A DNA stretch of 64,000 bases from Wolbachia pipientis (GCA_023052945.1 CP095495.1:558001-622000); one strand, 5' to 3'; positions 1 through 9,699 are shown, counted from the stretch's first letter. A program made the numbers and translations. Notes: a model not told the origin generated them from the sequence alone.

Positions 1-6
1 AAAAGC

Positions 7-1071
7 ATGCAAAAACGTCATATAACTATTTGTTTTATACTGCTTTTTATAATAGGGGTGTTATTCCTGATGCGTCCTATGATTTTTCCATGTTTAATAT
101 CCATTGTTGTTGCATATTTATTTAATCCGCTAGTAGTCAAGTTTGAAAAGTATAGAATACCGCGTTTATATTCTGTAATTTTTATAATACTTGTTTTATT
201 AATAGCTTTTATACTAGTTATAACATATGTTTTACCTATTATATATGTTCAAATTACCTCAATATTAAATTTCTTAGTGAGTAAAGTGCCTTCATTAAAG
301 CTTAAAGTAATCCCCTCTGTATTAGAATTTCTTAATATAAAAATCGAGGATAGCTTATTTGATCACTTATCTAAAAACCTAGCAGAAAATTACAGCAACT
401 ATGTATCTTATTTCATGAATGCTCTTGATATCGCTAGTAACTTTATAATCCAAGTGTTAAGTTCAAGCTTTAACACAGTATCATTAATGGTGATTACTCC
501 TGTAGTGTTTTTCTATATATTACGTGATTGGCCTTTAATTATAGAAAAAGCTAATAAATTAATCCCTATTCCTTACAGGGGAAAAATTGCAGATTATTTT
601 TCCAAAGTAGATTTCATTATATCTAGTTATCTAAAGGGGCAGGTAAATGTATGTATTGTCATGATGGTCTTTTACTCTGTGAGCCTGAGCATAATCGGAT
701 TGAAACACTCTATTGTTATTGGAATTTTATCAGGAATATTAACATTTATACCTTACGTAGGACCATTATTATATACCATTATTGGTTTTTTGAGCGCTAT
801 CACTCAATTTAGTGGATGGTTTGAAAGTGCTGCTGTTTTGCTATTATTTGGTATTGGACAATTAATAGATTCAAACATATTAGTTCCTTTATTAATAGGA
901 AAAAAAGTTCATATACATCCAGCTGTAATTATTCTGGGAATTACTATATGCGCTTCATATTTTGGATTTACAGGTATATTACTTTTTATTCCAATAATAG
1001 CAATGTTCAATGTATCAGTAGAATATGCAATCAATAAATATTTTAAAAGTGAGCTTTATAAAAACGGCTAA
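7..1071 (+). CDS. AI-2E family transporter (PerM-like permease)
   Basis: A 354-residue polytopic inner-membrane protein. Hydrophobic helices fill the N-terminal 80 residues and residues of about 150-340, separated by a more polar stretch (about 85-135), which is the usual layout of the AI-2E/PerM family. A conserved-looking segment reading GPLLYTIIG lies about two thirds along. Family members export small molecules or act as sodium/proton antiporters, but the substrate here cannot be told from sequence. It begins at an ATG seven bases into the window, so its promoter is outside. It reads toward hda with a 130-bp gap. Family call fairly secure; function open. Confidence 0.85.
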   Translation: MQKRHITICFILLFIIGVLFLMRPMIFPCLISIVVAYLFNPLVVKFEKYRIPRLYSVIFIILVLLIAFILVITYVLPIIYVQITSILNFLVSKVPSLKLKVIPSVLEFLNIKIEDSLFDHLSKNLAENYSNYVSYFMNALDIASNFIIQVLSSSFNTVSLMVITPVVFFYILRDWPLIIEKANKLIPIPYRGKIADYFSKVDFIISSYLKGQVNVCIVMMVFYSVSLSIIGLKHSIVIGILSGILTFIPYVGPLLYTIIGFLSAITQFSGWFESAAVLLLFGIGQLIDSNILVPLLIGKKVHIHPAVIILGITICASYFGFTGILLFIPIIAMFNVSVEYAINKYFKSELYKNG

Positions 1072-1200
1072 CAGACCTTTTGTATAATCAATTTATGGTA
1101 AGAGGAGAAATGAATCCAGAATACCTGACACATTTGAGGAGTGTAAGTAAATTTTTGTGCAAAAATTACTACCAGAAAGAGGTTACGTAAGAGGTTTAAT

Positions 1201-1836
1201 GTGCAATTAAATTTATTTAACAACAATCAAGCTGATTATAGTCGGCAAAATTACATCATCTTAGATGAAAATAAGCACATATATAATTCAGTAATTGATG
1301 ATTTATCTTGGAAATGTCTGATTCTTTTTGGACCTAAAAGCTCCGGTAAAACTCATCTTGCTCATATTTGGCAATCAATAAACGATGCAATTTTTATCAA
1401 TGTGAATAACTTCGTAAGCGAGATTAGATATAGCGATACTTTTATTTTAGAAGACGTACAAAACATTAAAGATGAAGCAATGTTATTACATTGTTACAAC
1501 TACATGAAAGAAAGTGACAAGAGGCTGCTAATCACTTCTTCAATTTCACCAAAAAAGCTTAACTTCAAACTAAGAGATTTAAGCTCCCGAATATTGTCAA
1601 CTACCAGCGTAAAAATTTTGCCTGCAAGCGAGGAATTATTAAGAATTATGCTAATAAAACGATTTTCAGATAAACAGTTAAAAATTGATTTAAAAGTGAT
1701 TAATTATATTTTAGCAAGAATAGAACGTTCTTTCTATAGCATTGATAAAATTATAGAGAAGATAGATAATGAATCTATAGGGTCAAATGTGACCGTTCCT
1801 TTTATTAGCACTTTATTAAAAAAAGATGTCATTTGA
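1201..1836 (+). CDS. hda: DnaA-like AAA+ protein, Hda-type regulator of replication initiation
   Basis: A 211-residue short AAA+ protein resembling the ATPase core of DnaA without its DNA-binding domain IV. A Walker A motif (GPKSSGKTH, about residues 45-53) and a Walker B-like stretch (FILEDVQ) are visible. In other bacteria Hda works with the beta clamp to stimulate ATP hydrolysis by DnaA after initiation. A clamp-binding-like motif (QLNLF) sits at the extreme N-terminus, as expected for Hda. The start is a GTG preceded by a purine-rich gaggt stretch. The stop codon falls within a 42-bp perfect tandem duplication, so the last dozen codons recur, untranslated, just downstream. Confidence 0.85.
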   Translation: MQLNLFNNNQADYSRQNYIILDENKHIYNSVIDDLSWKCLILFGPKSSGKTHLAHIWQSINDAIFINVNNFVSEIRYSDTFILEDVQNIKDEAMLLHCYNYMKESDKRLLITSSISPKKLNFKLRDLSSRILSTTSVKILPASEELLRIMLIKRFSDKQLKIDLKVINYILARIERSFYSIDKIIEKIDNESIGSNVTVPFISTLLKKDVI

Positions 1837-1885
1837 TTTCTTCTTATTAGCACTTTATTAAAAAAAGATGTCATTTGATTTCTTC
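1802..1885. repeat. Perfect 42-bp tandem duplication over the hda stop codon
   Basis: Positions 1802-1843 and 1844-1885 are identical. The first copy holds the last codons and the stop of hda; the second lies after the stop and has no coding role. The perfect identity suggests a recent slippage or unequal-crossover duplication. Confidence 0.95.
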
Positions 1886-1958
1886 TTTTGTAAAGGTATA
1901 TATTAAAAATTTATTAACACCCATAACACTAACGTAATTGAAATCTCTATCTGTCTAT

Positions 1959-2914
1959 AGACCTGCTGAAAAAGGTGATTGAAAAAATGATGTGAGAGAG
2001 GTAGAAGAAGAATAAGCAGATCAAGTAAGGAAAAAAAATGAGCTTTAGTTACTATAATATGAAAAAACACCCAAGAAACTTTCGTAATATAACAGGTTTA
2101 ACTATAGAGGAGTTCGAAAAAGTAGTGGAAAAAGTGAGGTCTGGATGGGAAAAACAGAAAAAGTGTCATGGTAGAAGATCAAAACTACCAACTCTGGAAG
2201 ATAAGTTGTTTTGCGTAATTTTGTACTATCGCACTTACATAACACATAGATTTTTAGGATGCCTATTCAATGTACACAACGCAAATGTATGTAGGTTACT
2301 TAAGAGAATAGAGCCATTACTCGCCAAAAAAGTGACTATAACAAAAGATAGAAGTATGACGCCAGAAAAAATACTGAAGATTTTGGCTGATGTTACAGAA
2401 CAGCAAATACAGAGACCAGAAGATAGTAAAAAACGGAAGAAATCATATTCAGGAAAAAAAAGAACCAACACTATGAAAACTGAGATTATTATCGAAGAAG
2501 GAGGAAGAATTTTATCAGTGTCAAAGTCATACCGTGGTAGAATTAGTGATTTCCGCATAAGGAAACAAGAAAAATATTTACCACTTGATAGCATAAAACA
2601 TGCCGATTCTGGATATCAAGGTTGGCAAAAATTGCAAAGCAATGTTATAATTCCATATAAAAAGTATCGTAAAAAGCCATTAACTCCAGAGCATAATAGA
2701 AGATTAGCATCATTTAGAATGAGAGTAGAAAACAAGATCCGAGAGATAAAGATATTTAAGATTATGTCGAATGTTTATCGCAATTTTCAGAAAAAATATA
2801 ACCTGAGGTTCAATATTATTGCTGGTATTGTAAATCTTAAGCACGCCTTTTAGTTAACCTTGATTTTAGTCACCCTCCTTTCCTTTTTTTTATCGCTTGA
2901 TTCGCAGCAGGTCT
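1959..2914 (+). mobile_element. IS5-family insertion sequence, copy A (956 bp)
   Basis: A complete element bounded by the inverted repeat agacctgctg at the left and cagcaggtct at the right, flanked by a 3-bp direct repeat TAT (1956-1958 and 2915-2917). It holds one intact transposase. The same 956-bp element recurs at 14741, 28112, 42973 and 49873, with a truncated copy at 43928. The 3-bp target duplication and single DDE transposase fit the IS5 family (IS1031/IS427-like groups); the exact subgroup is not certain. Confidence 0.92.
2038..2853 (+). CDS. IS5-family DDE transposase (copy A)
   Basis: A 271-residue transposase. The N-terminal ~95 residues form a helix-turn-helix-like region, followed by a DDE_Tnp_4-type catalytic core. 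Likely acidic residues are the Asp in ADVTEQ (about 118), the Asp in HADSGYQG (about 190) and the Glu in RVENKIRE (about 232). It starts at an ATG preceded by aaggaaaaaaa. Codon 37 is TGG (Trp), whereas copies C, D and F have TGC (Cys) there and copy B has a stop. The frame is open throughout, so the copy could be active. Confidence 0.9.
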   Translation: MSFSYYNMKKHPRNFRNITGLTIEEFEKVVEKVRSGWEKQKKCHGRRSKLPTLEDKLFCVILYYRTYITHRFLGCLFNVHNANVCRLLKRIEPLLAKKVTITKDRSMTPEKILKILADVTEQQIQRPEDSKKRKKSYSGKKRTNTMKTEIIIEEGGRILSVSKSYRGRISDFRIRKQEKYLPLDSIKHADSGYQGWQKLQSNVIIPYKKYRKKPLTPEHNRRLASFRMRVENKIREIKIFKIMSNVYRNFQKKYNLRFNIIAGIVNLKHAF

Positions 2915-3083
2915 TATGTTAGAATTATAATAAATATTATAATAAATATAGATACAGCTAAGAAGTATTCTATATTTATAGTAGAGCTCACTTTATAAGG
3001 TGTTTTTTATAGATTTGACGTTATAATTTAACTATGATAAAAGTAAGATTAAATTTAAAAAAAGGTTAAAGCAAAAGTTTGTG

Positions 3084-3203
3084 ATGTTCACTCTATTGAT
3101 AAATGCCTTATTTGTCTCATATTTTCTCATAAGAAACACAGGGAATACTTCTAATCAAATTATAGCCAAAGAAATAAATATAGGAGCTGGTAATGAAAAA
3201 TAA
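3084..3203 (+). CDS. Possible small single-pass membrane protein upstream of xerD
   Basis: A 39-codon reading frame with one hydrophobic helix (FTLLINALFVSYFL), running 11 bases into the start of xerD. If one A were added to the A7 run at 3057-3063, the frame would extend back to an ATG at 3034, adding a lysine/arginine-rich N-terminus and giving about 57 residues. That shape (basic tail, one helix, short outer part) is loosely like FtsB/DivIC-type division proteins but far too short to name. It could equally be chance. Confidence 0.3.
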   Translation: MFTLLINALFVSYFLIRNTGNTSNQIIAKEINIGAGNEK

Positions 3204-4179
3204 ACAGTCGCAAAATAAAAAAGAAAATCTTTACATAACATATTACATAGATGCTTTAGCTTCAGAGAGGTCCGCTACACAAAATACTCTGGAAAGTTAT
3301 CGTTCGGATTTACACCAGTTTGAAGAATTTTTATTAGAAAGCGACACTACCTTGGTTGGCGCAAACAAAACCAATATTAAAGATTATGTGAAATTTCTAT
3401 GTACACAAAAAAAATATAAAAGTAGCTCTATATCAAGAAAAATATCCGCTATGAAAAATTTCTATAAGTGTCTATTTAATGACGGAATAATAGATTTTAA
3501 TCCAGCACCGGCTAATGATGTTGAGTTAAAGAATCCAAAAGTTTCTCGTCCTTTGCCTAAGTATTTAAATGTCGAAGAAATATTTTTGCTAATGGACACA
3601 GTGAGAAAATCAGCAAGCGAATCGAATAAAGAGATAAGCAGTAAAAGGCTATGTGCGATTTTAGATATCCTTTACTCTTCTGGAATGCGTGTTTCTGAAC
3701 TAATTGATATGAAGTTATGTGAAGTGTCACATTTAATAAACAGTAATAACAAAGAATGCTATATAATAATAAAAGGAAAAAGTGGTAGAGAGAGGCAAAT
3801 TCTTTTTAATGAACAAGCATTGCAGAGCCTTAGAAATTATTTATCAGTTCGTGACAATCTGATCCTTAACGGAAAGGAATCCGATTGGCTATTCCCAGGT
3901 GATAAACCTAATAAACCAATTACAAGGCAGAGGGTCGGTCAATTAATGAAGGAGTTAGCAAGAAAATGCAATATTGATGAAAATAAGATCTCTCCACACG
4001 TGATTAGGCATTCTTTTGCTACCCATCTACTGGATAGCGGAGCAAATATTGTGTTGATACAGAAAGTTCTTGGCCATACTAACCTTTCTACAACACAAAT
4101 ATATACTCATATTGCTAACGAAAAGTTAAAGGACAAATTAGCTGATTCGCATCCTATTACTCAGATGAGCAATAATTAA
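3193..4179 (+). CDS. xerD: Site-specific tyrosine recombinase (XerC/XerD family)
   Basis: A 328-residue recombinase. An N-terminal SAM-like core-binding domain (about 15-110) is followed by the catalytic domain. The catalytic set is visible: Arg in SSGMRVSEL, His and Arg in HVIRHSFATHLL, His in VLGHTNLSTT, and the nucleophilic Tyr in TQIYTHI. Xer recombinases resolve chromosome dimers at dif near the terminus, working as a XerC/XerD pair at the septum. The start ATG has a good ribosome site (taggagctggta). I favour XerD over XerC from overall look only. Confidence 0.88.
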   Translation: MKNKQSQNKKENLYITYYIDALASERSATQNTLESYRSDLHQFEEFLLESDTTLVGANKTNIKDYVKFLCTQKKYKSSSISRKISAMKNFYKCLFNDGIIDFNPAPANDVELKNPKVSRPLPKYLNVEEIFLLMDTVRKSASESNKEISSKRLCAILDILYSSGMRVSELIDMKLCEVSHLINSNNKECYIIIKGKSGRERQILFNEQALQSLRNYLSVRDNLILNGKESDWLFPGDKPNKPITRQRVGQLMKELARKCNIDENKISPHVIRHSFATHLLDSGANIVLIQKVLGHTNLSTTQIYTHIANEKLKDKLADSHPITQMSNN

Positions 4180-4234
4180 ACTTATTGCTTTTAATTTGTA
4201 GTAAAGTTAAATTCAAATAAGTTTATGTGAGTTT

Positions 4235-4960
4235 GTGATTTCAAGTTTATTGTTTAATTTCTTCCTTATATTATGGGAAGTATTCTATACTTTAGTTGCT
4301 CTCCCTGTAATTTTCTTTCCTGAGTACGTAATAACCATTTTCCTCGTCTGTTCGGTGAAAGTTGTATTACTCATGCTGCGTTTATTATGTGGCATTAAAT
4401 ATGAAGTGAGGGGAATGGAAAACATTCCTAAGCAACCTTTTATCATTGCATCTAAACACCAATCTCCATTTGAAACATTTATTTTTATACTACTATTTAG
4501 AAAAGCGGTTTTTATTTTAAAACGTGAATTGAAATGGATTCCATTCATTGGTTTGCATCTTATAGCGCTGAAAATGATTTTTATTAATCGTTCAGATGGT
4601 ATCAGTTCTATACGCCATATAATTAAACTAGCAAAAATGCGTATAAAAGAAAATAGAAGCATAATAATATTTCCTGAAGGTACAAGAACGACTATAAACC
4701 AAAATATAAAATATCAACCAGGTATTGCTGCTTTATATAGCGTATTATCTGTTCCTGTGTTACCGGTTGCTTTAAACACTGGTTTGTTTTGGCTAAAAAG
4801 CATACTTTCTCTGAGAAAGAATCCCGGAAAGGCAGTAATAGAAATATTGCCCCCAATATATCCTGGGTTAAACAAAAATGAATTCTTGCAAAATTTAGAA
4901 AAAATTATTGAAGAGAGAAGCAGTAGATTAACCATAGAAAAAACTGATATTGCAAATTAA
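4235..4960 (+). CDS. plsC: 1-acyl-sn-glycerol-3-phosphate acyltransferase
   Basis: A 241-residue membrane-associated acyltransferase that makes phosphatidic acid from lysophosphatidic acid. The N-terminal ~50 residues are hydrophobic. Motif I is KHQSPFETF, where the usual HX4D has Glu in place of Asp, a variant I recall in alphaproteobacterial members. Motif III is FPEGTR at about 146-151. The only reasonable start is a GTG; no strong ribosome site is visible. It follows xerD by 55 bp and precedes rpsT by 51 bp, so the three may be co-transcribed. Confidence 0.88.
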   Translation: MISSLLFNFFLILWEVFYTLVALPVIFFPEYVITIFLVCSVKVVLLMLRLLCGIKYEVRGMENIPKQPFIIASKHQSPFETFIFILLFRKAVFILKRELKWIPFIGLHLIALKMIFINRSDGISSIRHIIKLAKMRIKENRSIIIFPEGTRTTINQNIKYQPGIAALYSVLSVPVLPVALNTGLFWLKSILSLRKNPGKAVIEILPPIYPGLNKNEFLQNLEKIIEERSSRLTIEKTDIAN

Positions 4961-5011
4961 CAAAAAAACTTTATAATTAAAAAAAAAGTACAGTATTTTA
5001 GGTATTAATAT

Positions 5012-5281
5012 ATGGCAAATCATAAGAGTGCTAAAAAAATGATAAAGGTAATAGCAAAGCGCACTTTAATAAATAAGATGCGGAAAAGTAAAACTCGCAC
5101 CGCTATTAGAAAATTGGTTGATATAATCAAGTCTGGCGACAAAGAAAATGTTGTTCTGGCATTTCGGAATGCTGAATCTAATTTACACAAGTGTGTGAAT
5201 AAAGGTGTTATTCATAGGAATACTGCTGCGCGTAAAATAAGTCGCTTAAATGCAAAAGTAAAAGCATTGATGACCGCTTAA
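5012..5281 (+). CDS. rpsT: 30S ribosomal protein S20
   Basis: An 89-residue, strongly basic, all-helical protein of normal S20 length. The start MANHKSAKK and the sequence RNTAARKISRLNAKVKAL at the end are typical. S20 binds 16S rRNA early in assembly of the 30S subunit. It lies between plsC and gltA. Confidence 0.97.
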   Translation: MANHKSAKKMIKVIAKRTLINKMRKSKTRTAIRKLVDIIKSGDKENVVLAFRNAESNLHKCVNKGVIHRNTAARKISRLNAKVKALMTA

Positions 5282-5361
5282 TACGGTTAATGTAAAGTTA
5301 ACTGTATTAATATATACTCTTCAGTTTGTATATTCTGTATAAAATTTAAGTAGCTTAAGTA

Positions 5362-6612
5362 ATGGATAAAAAAGTGCTATTAGAACTAAGTAATGGATTA
5401 AAAATTGAGCTACCCATATTAAGTGGAACAATAGGTCCTGACGTGTTAAATATCAAGGATTTATATAAGACGACAGGATTATTCACTTATGATCCGGGGT
5501 TTGTTTCCACAGCTTCATGTTCTTCTTCGATTACATTTATTGATGGAGATGAAGGAGTTCTTAAATATAGGGGACATGATATAGCTGATTTGGCAGAGAA
5601 TAATAGTTTTACTGCTGTGATTTATTTATTACTCTATGGTGAACTACCCAATTCAGAGCAACACAAAAAATTTCTTCTCAAAATACAAGAATCATCCAAA
5701 GTATCAGAGCAAGTTACAAATGTAATCAAAGCATTTCCAAAAACTGCTCACCCTATGTCGATTTTAGTTGCATGTTTTGCAAATTTGTCAGCATCTTACC
5801 ATGAAACACATGGCAACAATGCCAATGGTGAAGATTTAGATTTTGGAATTTCTGCAATAGCACAAGTTCCTGCAATTGTTGCAATGATTTATAGGCATAT
5901 CAACAATCAGGAATTCATAAATGCTAACAATGAATTAAGTTACAGTGAAAATTTCTTAAAGATGATATTTTGCGATGCTGTCGATAATGATAAAAGTGCC
6001 CTTTTTGCAAAAGCTCTGGATAAAATATTTACTCTCCATGCTGATCATGAACAGAATGCTTCTACGGCGGCTGTCAGATTGGTGGGATCGGCTGGTTCTA
6101 ATCTGTTTGCAAGCCTCTCTGCAGGAGTTGCTACACTTTGGGGACCAGCACATGGTGGAGCTAATGAAGCAGTTATAAATATGCTAAAAGAGATAGAGCA
6201 AAGTGAAGATATAGATGAATTCATCGAAAAAGCTAAAGATGATAAAGATCCATTTAAATTGATGGGATTTGGACATCGTGTTTATAAAAATTATGATCCG
6301 CGCGCGCGGATATTGAAAGATGCTTGTCATGAGGTTCTAAGTAAACTAGAACAAAATAATGAATTGCTCAAAATTGCAAAAAAACTTGAAGAAATAGCTT
6401 TAAAGGATGAATATTTTATCGTGCGTAAGTTATATCCAAATGTTGATTTTTACTCAGGTATAATAATGAATGCTATCGATATTCCCTCAAATATGTTCAC
6501 GCCTATTTTTGCACTTGCAAGAACCACTGGTTGGGTTACTCAGTGGTATGAAATGATAAATGATAAAGAAACTAAGATCTGTAGACCAAGGCAACTCTAT
6601 TTTGGTAAATAA
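5362..6612 (+). CDS. gltA: Citrate synthase
   Basis: A 416-residue type II citrate synthase that condenses oxaloacetate and acetyl-CoA, the entry step of the TCA cycle. The active-site regions are intact: a His in GPAHGGANEA (about 260), a His in GFGHRVYKNYDPRA (about 300), and the catalytic Asp region near VDFYSG (about 356). The length is normal. Its ATG lies 80 bp after rpsT. The cycle feeds the bc1 complex and cytochrome c encoded elsewhere in this window. Confidence 0.97.
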   Translation: MDKKVLLELSNGLKIELPILSGTIGPDVLNIKDLYKTTGLFTYDPGFVSTASCSSSITFIDGDEGVLKYRGHDIADLAENNSFTAVIYLLLYGELPNSEQHKKFLLKIQESSKVSEQVTNVIKAFPKTAHPMSILVACFANLSASYHETHGNNANGEDLDFGISAIAQVPAIVAMIYRHINNQEFINANNELSYSENFLKMIFCDAVDNDKSALFAKALDKIFTLHADHEQNASTAAVRLVGSAGSNLFASLSAGVATLWGPAHGGANEAVINMLKEIEQSEDIDEFIEKAKDDKDPFKLMGFGHRVYKNYDPRARILKDACHEVLSKLEQNNELLKIAKKLEEIALKDEYFIVRKLYPNVDFYSGIIMNAIDIPSNMFTPIFALARTTGWVTQWYEMINDKETKICRPRQLYFGK

Positions 6613-6675
6613 ATTTATTTTTACTTCATTCTTTATTCCTTCTTTGAGATCATGTACAGGTTCTAACAGAGGATT

Positions 6676-7386
6676 GTGTTGTTAACAAAGAGCAGAGTAA
6701 AAAGGGATCTAGTCTATGCCTATCAGATTTTGTCTTACCTTAAACTGGATGATCATACATATACTCACCTCTCGGTACGTTCTGAAGATCAAAAGTCGTT
6801 TTATATTTACCCATTTGGTATACGCTTTGACGAAGTGAATGAAAATTCATTGATGAGAATATCACTAGATGGAAATGTGATTGAGGGTACAGAATATCAA
6901 TATAATAAAACTGGCTATATAATTCATGGTTTTGTTTATCAAGCAAGGAAAGACATTCAAGCAATTTTTCACCTGCATACACCTTCTATTGTAGCAGTTT
7001 CTTCTCTAAAAGATGGACTACTTCCAATAAGTCAATGGGCACTGCACTTTTACAATAAAATCTCTTACCATAATTATAACTCCCTAGCACTTAGCAATAC
7101 AGAAGGAAAGAGGTTAATAGCTGATCTGAAAGAAAATTTTGTCATGTTAATGCGCAATCATGGATCTATAACGTGTGGTCGTACTATACAAGAAGCAATG
7201 TTTTACACATATCATTTAGAACAAGCGTGCAAAACTCAATGTTTAACGTTAGCAATGAATAGGGAGTTATCAATTCCAAGTGAAGAAATTTGCTCAAAAG
7301 CTGTAAAGGATCTCCTATCTTTTGAAAGCAATCTTGGTGAGAGGGATTGGCACGCATGGGTTAGACTAATTAAAAGTAAGTTGTAA
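6676..7386 (+). CDS. Class II aldolase/adducin family protein
   Basis: A 236-residue soluble protein of the class II aldolase/adducin fold. Zinc-ligand candidates are the two histidines in FHLHTPS (about 94-98) and the His in TYHLEQAC (about 176); [10 protein letters not shown] is a conserved family segment. The substrate is unknown; relatives include fuculose and ribulose phosphate aldolases as well as adducin-like proteins. The start is a GTG at 6676, but the aga-gga ribosome site at 6668-6673 is very close, so the TTG at 6679 could be the real start. Confidence 0.85.
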   Translation: MLLTKSRVKRDLVYAYQILSYLKLDDHTYTHLSVRSEDQKSFYIYPFGIRFDEVNENSLMRISLDGNVIEGTEYQYNKTGYIIHGFVYQARKDIQAIFHLHTPSIVAVSSLKDGLLPISQWALHFYNKISYHNYNSLALSNTEGKRLIADLKENFVMLMRNHGSITCGRTIQEAMFYTYHLEQACKTQCLTLAMNRELSIPSEEICSKAVKDLLSFESNLGERDWHAWVRLIKSKL

Positions 7387-7481
7387 GAGGCTTTCGCACT
7401 ACTATCTGTCATCCAAGTAGGGAATCATACGCGTCAAGTTAAGAGGTTATGAGCAAATTTAGAGAGGTTAAAGTGGATACT

Positions 7482-8478
7482 CTGACCTTACCCAGAAAAA
7501 GTAGAGAGAAAGTTAAGACGTTTTTGGAGTAAAATAAAACGTTTTTTCAAAATATGGCAAATAGAAGCAGCAGGATTCAAATTAGAAGCTGTTAAGCTGG
7601 TTAAAGAAACAGAAGTACAAAAATAGAAAAAGATCTAGGCATAGATGGCAGTATGTTAAGTAAGAAAATATGATGGAAAAATGTCAGAAGCATACGCATT
7701 TCCAGACAAAGCTCCTTATGACAAAGAAAGATTTGATCTAAAAAAAGAACTAGCAAGAGTAACAAGAGAAAGAGACATAAAAAAAAGCCCTGACCAAACA
7801 AAAAGAGTAAAGTATTCTTTTATATAGAAATTGCTATAAAATACAGGAACTATGTAGGGTTTTAGACATATCTGCTGGTGGTATGGGTTACTAAGGGAAA
7901 AAGCAGTAAGGAATTAGCAAGAGATGGGCTTCTAGCAGATATTCAAAAAAAGCATCCAAATGCAGATCCCTAAAATTCACGCTGAATTAAAAGCTTTAGG
8001 CAAAAATTAAAACAGTACAAAGTGTGATGCAAGGTTCAAAAATAAAAAACAGCAAATAAGCGACCAAGTTGTGGCTCCGAACATATTGGATCAAAGATTC
8101 ACCACTGATCAGCCAAATTGATGGCCGTTAATGAGCGCAAACCCGATAAAAATCTGCTGTTACATAGCGATCAAGGGTCACAGTATACCTCTCAAAATTA
8201 CCAATTTCTATTGAACACAAAAAACATCATTTCCAGCATGAGCCATAAGGGATATTGTTACGATAACTCTGTTGCAGAAAAGTTCACTCAAAAGGGAGCT
8301 GCTTATTGATACTTCTCGCTCAACAAACCAGAACTGCCATATTTGAATACATAGAAATCTTTTATAACAAACAACGTAGGCATTCTACTATTAATTATTG
8401 CATTCCTGTACAATTTGATGCATCATTCTCATGATAAAAATGTCTTAACTTTTCTCTACTTTTTCTGGGTAAGGTCAG
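7482..8478 (+). mobile_element. Decayed IS3-family element
   Basis: The region is bounded by long inverted repeats: 7482-7519 and 8442-8478 match over about 37 bases with one indel (both read ctgaccttacccagaaaaag from their outer ends). The true outer ends may lie up to about 15 bases further out (tgg near 7474, cca near 8492). The interior holds fragments of an orfA/orfB pair in shifting frames. The right repeat runs to within 30 bp of the rnd start codon, so the insertion replaced whatever stood just upstream of rnd. Confidence 0.85.
7557..8350 (+). pseudogene. IS3-family transposase OrfA/OrfB remnants
   Basis: Translation in all plus-strand frames recovers pieces in IS3 order. An OrfA helix-turn-helix part (FKLEAVKLVKET, then LGIDGSMLS) comes first, then the OrfA leucine-zipper-like tail (KKELARVTRERD). 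An OrfB start follows, then the rve integrase core LLLHSDQGSQYTSQNYQ and SMSHKGYCYDNSVAEKF (8140-8290). Several stops, frameshifts and at least one large deletion between about 8110 and the rve core make it non-functional. Confidence 0.85.
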
Positions 8479-8507
8479 ATAAAGTAGAACCACCAAGTGA
8501 AAAATAT

Positions 8508-9686
8508 ATGCTAATTAGTACAACATCAGAGCTGGAAGATACGTGTGAAGAATTAATAGCAAAAAAGCCGAAATTTATAGCAGTTGACACGGAGTTCATT
8601 AGAAATAATTTAACCTACTACCCAAAATTATCGTTAATTCAAATTTCTTACGGAGAGAAGAGTTTTATTGTAGACGCATTAGTGCCAGAAATTGATTTAT
8701 CATTCATTAAGAAAATAATGCTAAATCAGGGGATAACCAAAGTGTTTCATAGCTGCCGGCAGGATATAGAATCCTTACTCACTGTGTTTAAATGTATTCC
8801 CACTCCCATTTTTGATACCCAAGTTGCCGCTATGTTTTGTCATTATTATCATGACTTTATTGGTTACTCAAAAGTAGTAGAGCAATATCAAGGAGTAGTG
8901 CTGGATAAAATTAAAGCTAAAAATTCAGATTGGTTAAGGCGTCCGTTGTCCAAGGATCAGTTAGACTATGCAATAAACGACGTGGTACACCTATATGACT
9001 TATACCAAATATTGTGCAATAAACTTGAAGAAAATAATAGGACGTGTTGGTTTCAAGAAGAGATGGAATCAATAGTTAATATAAATAAGTATTTACATAG
9101 TCCAAAAGATGCATGGAAGAGAATTAAATTTAATTATGAAGCAAATCCAAGATTGGTATTAACTGTTAAAGCAGTTAGTGAATGGCAAGAGACCTTAGCA
9201 CAGCGCTATAATATGAATCGTAATAAAGTAATTAATAATGCTGTCATAGCTGGTTTTATTGAAAAAAATGTAGAGCATGTTGATGAGATTTTAGATGATC
9301 TCAAGAGGAATGCAAAAAATATAAAAGATGCAGATTTACTAGAGTTTGTGAATATTTTTAATGAAAATGAAAAAAATTGGATGCAGCAAAACAGCATCTT
9401 ACCGAATAATTGTGACAAATCTGTATTCGATATACTCTCAATTATTTTAGATAGTAAATGTAAAGAAAGTAATATATCAAGGAAATTAGTTTCTTCAAAA
9501 GATGAGTTAACCGGGTCAATATCTGGGCAGATAGATAAACTATTCAAGGGGTGGAGATACGATTTTTTTGGCAGGTCAATCGAATTATTTCTGAACACAA
9601 GCTCAAAATTTGAGATTTCAGCAGTGAAATCTGCAAATAATACAACTAAAATTCGGAGTAATGTGGTGGAGAATAACTGTTGCTAA
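8508..9686 (+). CDS. rnd: Ribonuclease D
   Basis: A 392-residue 3'-5' exoribonuclease that trims tRNA and other stable RNA 3' ends. The DEDD exonuclease residues are visible: Asp and Glu in VDTEF (about 25-29), Asp in HSCRQDIE, and Tyr/Asp in LDYAINDVVHL. An HRDC-type helical region follows from about residue 205. The frame stays open upstream to 8415, but those 31 codons lie in the IS3 inverted repeat; the ATG at 8508 begins the conserved protein. The transposon scar ends just before it, so transcription may start inside the scar. Confidence 0.92.
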   Translation: MLISTTSELEDTCEELIAKKPKFIAVDTEFIRNNLTYYPKLSLIQISYGEKSFIVDALVPEIDLSFIKKIMLNQGITKVFHSCRQDIESLLTVFKCIPTPIFDTQVAAMFCHYYHDFIGYSKVVEQYQGVVLDKIKAKNSDWLRRPLSKDQLDYAINDVVHLYDLYQILCNKLEENNRTCWFQEEMESIVNINKYLHSPKDAWKRIKFNYEANPRLVLTVKAVSEWQETLAQRYNMNRNKVINNAVIAGFIEKNVEHVDEILDDLKRNAKNIKDADLLEFVNIFNENEKNWMQQNSILPNNCDKSVFDILSIILDSKCKESNISRKLVSSKDELTGSISGQIDKLFKGWRYDFFGRSIELFLNTSSKFEISAVKSANNTTKIRSNVVENNCC

Positions 9687-9699
9687 AGTAACTTAGATT

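Noticed and set aside
1095..1190. A 31-codon frame with a good ribosome site (agaggaga before the ATG at 1110) between the AI-2E permease and hda.
   Set aside because: Too short to distinguish from chance, no recognisable sequence, and nothing to show it is conserved. Possibly a leader for hda.
2235..2594. A 119-codon hydrophobic frame antisense to each IS5 transposase, present in every copy.
   Set aside because: It is repeated only because the IS is repeated; composition is that of a shadow frame and no start signal is present.
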